From Flavobacterium sinopsychrotolerans (GTDB taxonomy: Bacteria; Bacteroidota; Bacteroidia; Flavobacteriales; Flavobacteriaceae), in the NCBI RefSeq assembly GCF_900110375.1, contig NZ_FODN01000009.1, forward strand, positions 55,090-119,089: a stretch of 64,000 nucleotides of DNA. Reading direction: 5' to 3'. The notes under the pieces are model-generated. The model saw only the letters and a list, made by a program, of their open reading frames with translations. It did no database searches and was not told the origin of the DNA. The position numbers and the translations under genes were made by a program. Position 1 is the stretch's first letter; each line of letters begins with the position of its first letter. Shown here piece after piece: positions 48,741-56,426 of the stretch.

Positions 48741-50024
48741 ATGTCAAAAACAGCAAAATTAGAAATAGATGGTAAGATATTTGAGCTTCCAGTTATTACA
48801 GGAAGTGAAAATGAATCGGCTGTCGATATTAGTAAATTACGTGATCTTTCGGGGGTTATAACCCTTGATCCAGGTTATAAAAATTCAGGTTCTTGTAAAA
48901 GTGAGATCACTTTTCTTGATGGAGAACTTGGGATTTTAAGATACAGAGGTTATTCAATAGAAGATTTGGCCGAAAAAGCTCACTTTCTTGAAGTCTCTTA
49001 TCTATTAATTTTTGGAGAATTGCCTACTGTTAAACAGTTAGAGCAATTTGAAAATGATATTAGAAAATACACATTAGTCAACGAAGAAATGAAAAACATC
49101 ATAGATGGTTTTCCTAAAACAGCCCATCCTATGGGTGTTTTGGCCGCTTTGACAAGTGCTTTGACTGCATTTAATCCTAAATCGGTAAATGCTGAAAATG
49201 AAAAAGAAATGTATGAGGCAGTTTGTAAAACCATGGGGAAATTCTTGGTTATAGCAACTTGGACATATAGAAAAAGCATGGGTTATCCGTTGAATTATTA
49301 CGATAATACAAAAGGATATGTGGAGAATTTTATGCATTTAATGTTTGAATTGCCTACTGGACCTTACACACCTAATCCAATTGTTATTGATGCTTTGGAT
49401 AAACTTTTTATTCTTCACGGAGATCACGAGCAAAACTGCTCAACATCTACAGTAAGAATGGTTGGGTCTTCACATGCCGGACTATTTGCTTCTATCTCTG
49501 CGGGTGTTTCTGCACTTTGGGGACCATTACACGGTGGAGCAAATCAGGCTGTTCTTGAAATGTTAGAGGAGATTCATGCAACTGGTGGTGATGCTGATAA
49601 ATATTTGGCTAAAGCCAAAGACAAAAACGATCCATTTAGATTAATGGGTTTTGGTCACAGAGTTTATAAAAACTTTGATCCAAGAGCAAAAATCATAAAA
49701 AAAGCAGCTAACGAAGTTTTAGCGACTTTAGGAGTTGATGATCCAATTCTTGCAATTGCAAAAAAATTAGAAGAATCAGCTTTAGAGGATGAGTACTTCA
49801 AATCAAGAAACTTATATCCTAATGTAGATTTCTATTCTGGAATTATTTATAGAGCTTTAGGTATTCCTACAGACATGTTTACAGTAATGTTTGCAATAGG
49901 ACGTTTACCGGGTTGGATCGCACAATGGAAAGAAATGCGTGAAAACAAGGAGCCTATCGGAAGGCCAAGACAAATTTATACAGGGCATCCTTTGAGAGGC
50001 TTTGTACCATCTGAGAAAAGATAA
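48741..50024 (+). CDS. gltA: citrate synthase (type II)
   Basis: Condenses acetyl-CoA and oxaloacetate. 427 residues, the length of the type II, NADH-sensitive hexameric enzymes. An N-terminal beta domain of ~45 residues precedes the fold; the catalytic histidines lie in LHGDHEQNCSTST and in ALWGPLHGGANQAV, with the GFGHRVYKNFDPRA signature and Asp in NVDFYSGI. Confidence 0.97.
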   Translation: MSKTAKLEIDGKIFELPVITGSENESAVDISKLRDLSGVITLDPGYKNSGSCKSEITFLDGELGILRYRGYSIEDLAEKAHFLEVSYLLIFGELPTVKQLEQFENDIRKYTLVNEEMKNIIDGFPKTAHPMGVLAALTSALTAFNPKSVNAENEKEMYEAVCKTMGKFLVIATWTYRKSMGYPLNYYDNTKGYVENFMHLMFELPTGPYTPNPIVIDALDKLFILHGDHEQNCSTSTVRMVGSSHAGLFASISAGVSALWGPLHGGANQAVLEMLEEIHATGGDADKYLAKAKDKNDPFRLMGFGHRVYKNFDPRAKIIKKAANEVLATLGVDDPILAIAKKLEESALEDEYFKSRNLYPNVDFYSGIIYRALGIPTDMFTVMFAIGRLPGWIAQWKEMRENKEPIGRPRQIYTGHPLRGFVPSEKR

Positions 50025-50033
50025 ATTCAATTT

Positions 50034-50065
50034 AAAAAGCTTCACTAATTAGTGAAGCTTTTTTT
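50034..50065 (+). terminator. terminator of gltA
   Basis: A perfect palindrome (AAAAAGCTTCACTAATT and its complement) followed by Ts. The T-run leads straight into the -7 box of the next gene. Confidence 0.9.
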
Positions 50066-50072
50066 ATATTTG
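50065..50072 (+). promoter_or_regulatory. -7 box of the arginine-deiminase-like gene
   Basis: TATATTTG begins at the last T of the gltA terminator, 17 nt before the ATG. The -33 region lies inside the terminator stem. Confidence 0.6.
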
Positions 50073-50089
50073 CCAAAAGCTAAAAATTC

Positions 50090-51004
50090 ATGTTAGAGTT
50101 AAATATAAAGAATGAAACATCGAGACTCCGAGCTGTAGTGCTGGGTTCAGCAGTCAATAATGGACCTACGCCTAAGGTTGAAGAAGCTTACGACCCAAAA
50201 TCATTAGAACACATACTTGCAGGTACTTATCCTCACGAAAAAGACATGGTGAACGAAATGGAAGCATTTAGCGCCGTTCTGAAAAAATATAACGTGACTG
50301 TTTATCGTCCCGAAATGATTGAGAATTACAATCAGATATTCACCAGAGATATTGGTTTTGTGATTGATGATGTTTTTGTGAAGTCTAATATTTTGCCAGA
50401 CAGAGAACGCGAACTGGATGCAATCCAATATATAATTGACCAAATTAATCCTAAAAAAGTCGTTCGCCCTCCAGAGGAAGTGCATATAGAAGGTGGTGAT
50501 GTGATGTTGTGGAACGATTATATTTTCATTGGAACCTATAAAGGAAGTGATTACAAAGATTACATTACGGCAAGAACGAATGTACAAGGAGTACAATACA
50601 TTAAAGATTTATTTCCAAATAAGATTGTCAAAGAATTCGATTTGGTAAAATCTAAAATTGAAGCTCGTGACAATGCGTTGCATTTGGATTGCTGTTTTCA
50701 ACCTGTTGGGAATGACAAAGGGATTATTTATAAAAACGGATTCCGTGAAGAAGCAGATTATTTGTTTTTGGTAAATCTGTTTGGAAAAGAAAACTTATTC
50801 CATATTACCAGAGACGAAATGTACAATATGAATTCCAATATTTTTTCTATTGATACGAATGTTGTCGTGTCAGAAAGAAATTTTACCCGACTTAACAATT
50901 GGTTGCGTGCAAACGGTTTTGTCGTAGAAGAAATTCCATACGCAGAAATTGCAAAACAAGAAGGATTATTACGGTGTTCTACCTTACCTTTAATTAGAGA
51001 ATAA
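50090..51004 (+). CDS. arginine deiminase/DDAH-type guanidino hydrolase
   Basis: 304 residues of the pentein (GME) superfamily. The catalytic set is visible: acidic EGGD (~residue 134), His in ALHLDCC (~200) and the nucleophile Cys near the C-terminus (LLRCSTLPL). These enzymes hydrolyse arginine or methylarginine to citrulline, or transfer the amidine group; the exact substrate cannot be read from sequence. The neighbouring ctlX is of the same superfamily, which suggests arginine-to-citrulline-to-ornithine breakdown. Confidence 0.8.
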   Translation: MLELNIKNETSRLRAVVLGSAVNNGPTPKVEEAYDPKSLEHILAGTYPHEKDMVNEMEAFSAVLKKYNVTVYRPEMIENYNQIFTRDIGFVIDDVFVKSNILPDRERELDAIQYIIDQINPKKVVRPPEEVHIEGGDVMLWNDYIFIGTYKGSDYKDYITARTNVQGVQYIKDLFPNKIVKEFDLVKSKIEARDNALHLDCCFQPVGNDKGIIYKNGFREEADYLFLVNLFGKENLFHITRDEMYNMNSNIFSIDTNVVVSERNFTRLNNWLRANGFVVEEIPYAEIAKQEGLLRCSTLPLIRE

Positions 51005-51010
51005 ATATTT

Positions 51011-51073
51011 GTTTAAGGTTTAAAGTTTAATGTTGAGCAACATAAAACTTTAAACCTTAAACTTTAAACTAAA
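51011..51073. repeat. heptamer-phased hairpin between the two pentein genes
   Basis: Nine units of 7 nt: GTTTAAG-GTTTAAA-GTTTAAT-GTTGAGC-AACATAA-AACTTTA-AACCTTA-AACTTTA-AACTAAA. The right half is the reverse complement of the left, so 51011-51034 and 51039-51062 form a 24-bp stem with one mismatch and a GAGC loop. No T-run follows. It nearly fills the 74-nt spacer. Confidence 0.8.
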
Positions 51074-51078
51074 AATAT

Positions 51079-52014
51079 ATGAAACAAACCACAAATTCCA
51101 TACTGATGATTCGCCCGGTTGCGTTTAGAATGAACGAACAAACGGCAGTAAATAATTATTATCAAAAAGTATTAGACGGACTTTTACCCGCAACTGTAAA
51201 TGCCAAAGCGCAACAAGAATTTGATGCTTTTGTCGAAAAGCTAACGGCAGTTGATGTTGATGTTACCGTTGTTGATGACACATTAAATCCAGACACTCCT
51301 GATAGTATTTTTCCAAACAACTGGATTTCTTTTCACGAGAATGGTGACGTAGCTTTGTATCCAATGTTTGCTGAAAATCGTCGTCACGAACGTCGCGAAG
51401 AGATTTTAGATTTACTGGAAGAAAAAGGTTTTGTGATTCATAATATTATAGATTACACTTCCGCTGAAGAAGATGGATTTTTCTTGGAAGGAACAGGAAG
51501 TTTACTTTTAGACCGAGCGAATGCTAAAGCGTATTGCGCATTATCTCCTAGAGCGGATGAAGAGTTATTTATAGAATTTTGTGAGGATTTTGATTATGCA
51601 CCAGTAATTTTTGAAGCTTTTCAAACGGTTGATTCGGAGCGAAAACTGATTTATCATACCAATGTGATGATGTGTCTAGGAGAAACTTTTGCAGTAATTT
51701 GTTCGGATTGTATTGATGATAAAAAAGAACGCAAAATGGTTTTGGACAATCTGAAAGAAAACGGAAAGGAAATAGTTTTGATTACCGAAGCCCAAATGAA
51801 CAATTTTGCGGGAAATATGCTTGAAGTTCGTGGAGCAAATGACAAACGATATTTGGTTATGAGTGCGGCAGCTCATCAAAGTTTGACTCCAAAACAAATA
51901 GAGCAATTAGAAAAACATGCTGAAATTTTGAGTTCTAGTCTGGATACGATTGAAGCTTGTGGCGGAGGAAGTGCCAGATGTATGATGGCAGAGATTTTCT
52001 TGCCAAGAAATTAA
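51079..52014 (+). CDS. ctlX: CtlX-type citrulline hydrolase
   Basis: A 311-residue pentein-fold enzyme. Asn/Glu-type catalytic pieces are FPNNWISFH, EGTGSLLLDR, YHTNVMM (His) and the final GGGSARCMMAE (nucleophile Cys). The start MKQTTNSILMIRPVAFRMN is characteristic of the CtlX group, linked to citrulline use. It lies 74 nt after an arginine-deiminase-like gene with a long hairpin between them. It could instead be another amidinohydrolase; the family call is firmer than the substrate. Confidence 0.75.
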   Translation: MKQTTNSILMIRPVAFRMNEQTAVNNYYQKVLDGLLPATVNAKAQQEFDAFVEKLTAVDVDVTVVDDTLNPDTPDSIFPNNWISFHENGDVALYPMFAENRRHERREEILDLLEEKGFVIHNIIDYTSAEEDGFFLEGTGSLLLDRANAKAYCALSPRADEELFIEFCEDFDYAPVIFEAFQTVDSERKLIYHTNVMMCLGETFAVICSDCIDDKKERKMVLDNLKENGKEIVLITEAQMNNFAGNMLEVRGANDKRYLVMSAAAHQSLTPKQIEQLEKHAEILSSSLDTIEACGGGSARCMMAEIFLPRN

Positions 52015-52020
52015 AAAAAG

Positions 52021-52059
52021 AAAGCCGGATACGATTCAAAATCATATCCGGCTTTTTTT
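52021..52059. terminator. bidirectional terminator between ctlX and marC
   Basis: An 11-bp stem AAAGCCGGATA / TATCCGGCTTT plus an inner GAT/ATC helix is followed by a T-run; A-run on the other side. It lies between convergent genes. Confidence 0.9.
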
Positions 52060-52076
52060 CTAGTTTTAATTTAATT

Positions 52077-52706
52077 TTAGGAAAGATTCCCTTTTATAAT
52101 ATTGATAATGGCACTTACGATATATTGAATTCCTATAGCAATTACAATAAAACCTACAATTCTTGATATCGCTACAATTCCGGATGCTCCAAGTATTTTT
52201 GCTAAATAATGAGCGCTTTTTAGAATAAGAAAAATGGTTACTGCAATGGCAAGAATAGCAATTGAAGAAATGATAATCTCCATAGTTGTATTGTGTTCCT
52301 GATAAAAAGCAATAAGTAGAGAAATAGAACCAGGTCCGGCAAGCATTGGGATTGCAAGTGGTGTTAAGGCGATATCGTTTCTTTGTTGCGCGTCAGTTTC
52401 TGCTTTTTTATTAATACCTCGCTTCTTAGTGAATTTTCCGGAAAGCAATGAAAAACCAGAACTCACGATAATAATTCCACCTGCAATTCGGAGTGCGTCA
52501 ATGCTGATTCCAAAAAAAAGCAATACATATTGCCCGATAAAAAACGAGACGATAAGAATAATAAATACATTTATCGCCGTCCATAAAGAAATTCTGGAGC
52601 GCTCTTTTTTAGAGTCGTGTTGGGTAAGTCCCACAAAAATGGGAACGGTTCCAATAGGGTTTAAAACGGAAAAAAGAGCAACAAAGAGGTAAATAAATAG
52701 ATCCAT
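52077..52706 (-). CDS. MarC-family integral membrane protein
   Basis: 209 residues with six transmembrane segments (LFVALFSVLNPIGTVPIFVGL, VFIILIVSFFIGQYVLLFFG, ALTPLAIPMLAGPGSISLLI). The LNPIGTVP and IPMLAGPGSI repeats are the MarC/UPF0056 hallmark. Family members have no settled function; the name came from the marRAB region of E. coli but a role in drug resistance was not upheld. Minus strand, with a TATTTTTA one-mismatch promoter box upstream. Confidence 0.88.
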   Translation of the reverse strand: MDLFIYLFVALFSVLNPIGTVPIFVGLTQHDSKKERSRISLWTAINVFIILIVSFFIGQYVLLFFGISIDALRIAGGIIIVSSGFSLLSGKFTKKRGINKKAETDAQQRNDIALTPLAIPMLAGPGSISLLIAFYQEHNTTMEIIISSIAILAIAVTIFLILKSAHYLAKILGASGIVAISRIVGFIVIAIGIQYIVSAIINIIKGNLS

Positions 52707-52822
52707 ATTTTATTTTTAAGGGTGTAAAAATACTCTTTTTTTGTTTTTTAATGTTAGGGGAATGTTTTTTATTGCTACTACAACTAAACCTTAAAATTAC
52801 TAAACGAATAAACCTTTTTGAT

Positions 52823-52830
52823 TACTTTTG
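52823..52830 (+). promoter_or_regulatory. -7 box of the CoA-binding protein gene
   Basis: TACTTTTG, 19 nt before the ATG. Confidence 0.6.
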
Positions 52831-52849
52831 CCAAATACAATTATAGAAA

Positions 52850-53218
52850 ATGATAAAGAATAAAAAAACATTGGTTCTTGGAGCGACAACTAAACCAGAG
52901 CGCTACGCTTTCAAAGCCGTAAATATGTTAGTAGAAAAAGGGCATTCCGTTCTTGCATTAGGCCAAAATGCTGGCGAAGTTGCCGGAGTAAAAATCCAGA
53001 CTAAAGCCATTCCATTAAAAAATATCGATACTGTTACCTTATATTTAAACCCAACACGTCAACGCGATTATTACAATTATATCGTCGAAGCAAAACCAAA
53101 ACGTGTTATTTTTAATCCGGGTACTGAAAATCCAGAATTCTATCAGTTGTTGAAATTGAATGATATTAAAGTAGAAGTAGCTTGTACGTTAGTTTTGTTA
53201 GCTACCAATCAGTATTAA
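52850..53218 (+). CDS. CoA-binding domain protein (YccU-like)
   Basis: 122 residues forming a single Rossmann-like CoA_binding domain: KKTLVLGATTKPERYAFKAV at the start, VLALGQNAGEVAGV, TLYLNPTRQRDYY and VIFNPGTENPEF. This resembles the N-terminal part of succinyl-CoA synthetase alpha and the stand-alone YccU proteins; the ligand role is inferred only. Single-gene unit with its own promoter, ending in a repeat element. Confidence 0.85.
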   Translation: MIKNKKTLVLGATTKPERYAFKAVNMLVEKGHSVLALGQNAGEVAGVKIQTKAIPLKNIDTVTLYLNPTRQRDYYNYIVEAKPKRVIFNPGTENPEFYQLLKLNDIKVEVACTLVLLATNQY

Positions 53219-53225
53219 ATTTTTT

Positions 53226-53312
53226 AGGAGCTATTCCAGCTATACGCTATATCTTTTCTTGTTCCGTTAAAAAAAACGGAACAAGAAAAGGATGTCGCTG
53301 CTATCTGGGCTA
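53226..53312. repeat. extragenic flank-conserved repeat, copy 3
   Basis: AGGAGC, TTCCAGCTATACGCTATAT, a perfect 16-bp stem (53253-53268 with 53275-53290, A6 loop), GGATGTCGCTGCT and ATCTGGGCT. The flanks match the copy at 18246, the stem does not. It begins 7 nt after the CoA-binding gene and ends 4 nt before the convergent symporter gene, so it may also act as their terminator. Confidence 0.85.
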
Positions 53313-53316
53313 AAAA

Positions 53317-54825
53317 CTAGAATCGTGTTTCAGAAGTGGCATTTTTGCTAATCAACAACAATCCTAGAAAAGTGATTAGCCCGTTTACGATAATCAATTC
53401 GTTATCAAAAATATATCCCCAGAAAAAAGTCTTCGAATTTTCGCTTATAAAGTACGTTACAGCAGGAGATAATAAGCAAATAATAGGAACAAATTTGTCT
53501 TTCACCGTTTTTGATTTTACAAACAGTCCAAAACAATACAATCCCAAAAGCGGTCCATACGTATAGGACGCAACCCTAAAAATCATTCCTACTACGGAAC
53601 TGTCATTAATAGAGTTAAAGAATATTATAACCAAAAACATTAGAAATGAGAATGCAATATGCACAAGATGCCTGTTTCTAACTACGTTTGGCTTGTTTAG
53701 ATTTTCTGTTTTATCCATTCCTAAAAAATCTACACAAAACGAAGTTGTTAGAGCAGTTAATGCGGAATCCGTCGTTGCAAAGGTGGCTGCTGTTAATCCC
53801 AATAGGAAAATTACGGATGGAATCAAAGTCAAATGGTTAAAGGCAATTTCAGGGAAAAGTAAATCAGTTCTGGGTTTTCCAGTGACTAAATCGGTAGGAA
53901 CTTCTATTCCATTTTTAGCCGCATAAATGTAAAGTAAAGCACCCACGCTAAGGAAAAAGATATTGATACCTACAAAGATTCCAGTGAACGTAAACATGTT
54001 TTTTTGGGCTTCGCTAATGTTTTTGCAACTCAGGTTTTTCTGCATTAAATCCTGATCCAAACCTACCATGGCGATAGTTACAAAGATTCCTCCCAGAATT
54101 TGTTTTACAAAATGAAACTTACTCGACACAAAATCCTCAAAGAAAAACACTTTAGAATAATTGCTGTTTTTTACTGCTTCAAAAGCTTCAAAAACATTTA
54201 AGTTTAAACTTCGGCAAATAAAGAAAATTGTCAAAAAGACAGATGAAACTAAGAAAAAGGTTTGTAAAGTGTCTGTAATAATAATGGTTTTCAATCCGCC
54301 TCGATACGTGTAAGCAAATATTAATGCCAGCGAAATCAGAACTGTAACTGCAAATGGAATTCCATAAAAGTCGAAAACAAAACGTTGTAAAACAATTACA
54401 ACAAGATACAACCGGAATGCTGATCCAATGGTTCTGCTAATCAAGAAAATGGTTGCGGCGGTTTTGTAGGAGTAAGTCCCTAATCGGTGCTCTATGTAGC
54501 CGTAAATCGAAGTCAAATTCATTCGGTAATACAGCGGAAGCAATACTTTTGCGATTATGATGAAACCAATGGCATTCCCCAAAACGAACTGAAAGTATTT
54601 GAATTGCTCCCCATTTGGAGAACCAACTTCTCCTGGAACAGAAATAAAAGTCACACCGGAAAGTGCTGTTCCAATCATTCCAAAAGCGACTAAATACCAT
54701 TTGGAATTTTTATTGGCCTTGAAAAAAGCATCATTGCCGCTGTCTTTTCTGCTTACAAAATGCGAAATCAAAAAAAGAATTCCGAAGTAGATTACAATTA
54801 GTGATAGAATGGCAAATGGAGTCAT
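53317..54825 (-). CDS. sodium:solute symporter (SSF family)
   Basis: 502 residues with about 13 transmembrane helices. SSF features include the N-terminal [58 protein letters not shown] and [21 protein letters not shown], which carries the Na2-site Ser/Thr residues. The substrate (sugar, amino acid, sialic acid or other) cannot be told. Divergent from recR with a 100-nt spacer. Confidence 0.88.
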   Translation of the reverse strand: MTPFAILSLIVIYFGILFLISHFVSRKDSGNDAFFKANKNSKWYLVAFGMIGTALSGVTFISVPGEVGSPNGEQFKYFQFVLGNAIGFIIIAKVLLPLYYRMNLTSIYGYIEHRLGTYSYKTAATIFLISRTIGSAFRLYLVVIVLQRFVFDFYGIPFAVTVLISLALIFAYTYRGGLKTIIITDTLQTFFLVSSVFLTIFFICRSLNLNVFEAFEAVKNSNYSKVFFFEDFVSSKFHFVKQILGGIFVTIAMVGLDQDLMQKNLSCKNISEAQKNMFTFTGIFVGINIFFLSVGALLYIYAAKNGIEVPTDLVTGKPRTDLLFPEIAFNHLTLIPSVIFLLGLTAATFATTDSALTALTTSFCVDFLGMDKTENLNKPNVVRNRHLVHIAFSFLMFLVIIFFNSINDSSVVGMIFRVASYTYGPLLGLYCFGLFVKSKTVKDKFVPIICLLSPAVTYFISENSKTFFWGYIFDNELIIVNGLITFLGLLLISKNATSETRF

Positions 54826-54912
54826 ATTGTGTGAATATTGTATTTGGCCAAATTACATAAATAATCTTCAAATTTTCAAATTATCTATCCCGAACGATTG
54901 GGACAAATTAAC

Positions 54913-54920
54913 TACTTTTG
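54913..54920 (+). promoter_or_regulatory. -7 box of recR, near-leaderless
   Basis: TACTTTTG ends 5 nt before the ATG at 54926, so the 5' leader should be absent or a few nt at most. Confidence 0.6.
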
Positions 54921-54925
54921 CAGTT

Positions 54926-55546
54926 ATGGAATTTTCTTCGAAATTAATAGAAAAGGCAGTTAACGAAATGTCTCAGCTGCCTGGAATTGGCAAACGAACT
55001 GCACTGCGATTGGTGTTGCATTTATTGAAGCAGCCTAAAGAGCAAACAGGATTTCTATCGCAAGCCTTGGTCGCTATGCGTGAAGATATTAAGTATTGTA
55101 CAAGTTGTCATAATATTTCGGATAGCATGATGTGCGAAATTTGCGCCAATAAAAGCAGAAATCACCAAATCATTTGTATCGTGGAGGATATTCGCGATGT
55201 GATGGCCATTGAAAACACAGGCCAATTTAGAGGGATTTACCATGTTTTGGGAGGTAAAATTTCTCCCATTGATGGCGTTGGTCCCAGTCAATTAAACATA
55301 TCGACTTTAGTCGAAAAAGTAAAATCAGGAAGTGTAAACGAGATTATTTTTGCTTTAAGCTCCACGATGGAGGGTGATACTACAAATTTTTATATCTACA
55401 AACAAATTGCCGATTGTGAAATAATAATATCAACAATCGCGAGAGGAATTTCGGTAGGCGATGAACTGGAATATGCGGATGAAGTTACTTTGGGACGCAG
55501 TATATTGCATAGAGTTCCATTCGAAAAATCTTTTAAAAATAATTAA
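54926..55546 (+). CDS. recR: recombination protein RecR
   Basis: A RecFOR-pathway protein that helps load RecA on gapped DNA. 206 residues: helix-hairpin-helix ([17 protein letters not shown]), a four-Cys zinc finger ([16 protein letters not shown]), a Toprim domain ([34 protein letters not shown]). The frame is open 39 codons upstream, but that part contains the promoter and has no RecR homology, so the ATG at 54926 is chosen. Confidence 0.95.
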   Translation: MEFSSKLIEKAVNEMSQLPGIGKRTALRLVLHLLKQPKEQTGFLSQALVAMREDIKYCTSCHNISDSMMCEICANKSRNHQIICIVEDIRDVMAIENTGQFRGIYHVLGGKISPIDGVGPSQLNISTLVEKVKSGSVNEIIFALSSTMEGDTTNFYIYKQIADCEIIISTIARGISVGDELEYADEVTLGRSILHRVPFEKSFKNN

Positions 55547-55594
55547 TCCATTTTAATGAATAACGGTGCTTTTTTATATAGTAAATGAAAAGCC

Positions 55595-55602
55595 TATATT
55601 TG
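55595..55602 (+). promoter_or_regulatory. -7 box of the polysaccharide locus
   Basis: TATATTTG, 17 nt before the ATG at 55620. It is the only full box seen before the first five genes of the locus apart from that at 61965. Confidence 0.6.
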
Positions 55603-55619
55603 TTATTAAAAATATAAAA

Positions 55620-56411
55620 ATGAGTAAGTCCATTCTCTATTTGTTGCTAATTGTTAGTGTATTGTTTTCTTCTTGTATTCCTACGCAAGATTTGATTTAT
55701 TTGCAAAAAAAAGATGGAAATGAAACTCAAAGCACTGTAGCTGTTGTAGAGTCAAAACCGTATCGATTGCAAATTAATGATGTTTTGAGTATTACAATTA
55801 AAGCAAATGATCCAAAGTTAGTTTCAATTTTTAGTACTTCAAATCAATCCGAAATAGGAAATAAGTCAGAATCCGGCTTGTATTTTGATGGTTTTACTGT
55901 AGACGATCACGGAGCAATACGATTTCCGGTTTTAGGAGAAATAAACGTAATTGGCTTCACACTTGAGGAAGTAAGGATCAAAATCGAAAAACAATTATTA
56001 TCCGAATATTTTAACGAAGCCGCAAATATTTTTGTTACTGTAAAATTAGCGGGGTTTAGATATACAATAAATGGCGAAGTAGGTAGTACAGGTACAAAAA
56101 CACTATTTCAAGAACATGTAAATGTGATGGAAGCCATAGCAAATGCAGGAGATATTACGATTACCGGTAATAGAAAATCCGTTACAATTATACGGCAGTC
56201 CTCTACTGGAGTTCAAATGCAGGATATCGATCTTACCGATAGTAATGTTATGAAATCACCCTACTATCATTTGCAACCCAATGATTATATTTATGTAAAA
56301 CCACTCAAACAAAAAACCTGGGGAACCGGGAAAACCGGAATCGAATCTTTGGGAACAATTATTACACTATTATCATTGGCAACAACTACTTTTTTACTTT
56401 TGAAAAAATAA
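55620..56411 (+). CDS. Wza-like polysaccharide export lipoprotein
   Basis: 263 residues. A lipoprotein signal ends in LFSSC (C19). The Poly_export domain (~40-130: PYRLQINDVLSITIKAND, GAIRFPVLGEINVIGFT) is followed by an SLBB domain (~135-215: FRYTINGEVGSTGTKTLF) and a C-terminal hydrophobic helix (IITLLSLATTTFLLLKK) that may span the outer membrane as in Wza. An upstream in-frame start at 55566 is rejected because the promoter box lies after it. The next gene, its kinase partner, is 15 nt downstream. Confidence 0.9.
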   Translation: MSKSILYLLLIVSVLFSSCIPTQDLIYLQKKDGNETQSTVAVVESKPYRLQINDVLSITIKANDPKLVSIFSTSNQSEIGNKSESGLYFDGFTVDDHGAIRFPVLGEINVIGFTLEEVRIKIEKQLLSEYFNEAANIFVTVKLAGFRYTINGEVGSTGTKTLFQEHVNVMEAIANAGDITITGNRKSVTIIRQSSTGVQMQDIDLTDSNVMKSPYYHLQPNDYIYVKPLKQKTWGTGKTGIESLGTIITLLSLATTTFLLLKK

Positions 56412-56426
56412 AATACATTTCAAAAA

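Noticed and set aside
54809..54925. N-terminal extension of recR by 39 codons
   Set aside because: The stretch includes the promoter box and overlaps the start of the divergent symporter; the RecR homology begins at the ATG at 54926.
55566..55619. 18-codon N-terminal extension of the Wza-like lipoprotein
   Set aside because: The TATATTTG box lies inside it, and the lipoprotein signal peptide starts properly at 55620.
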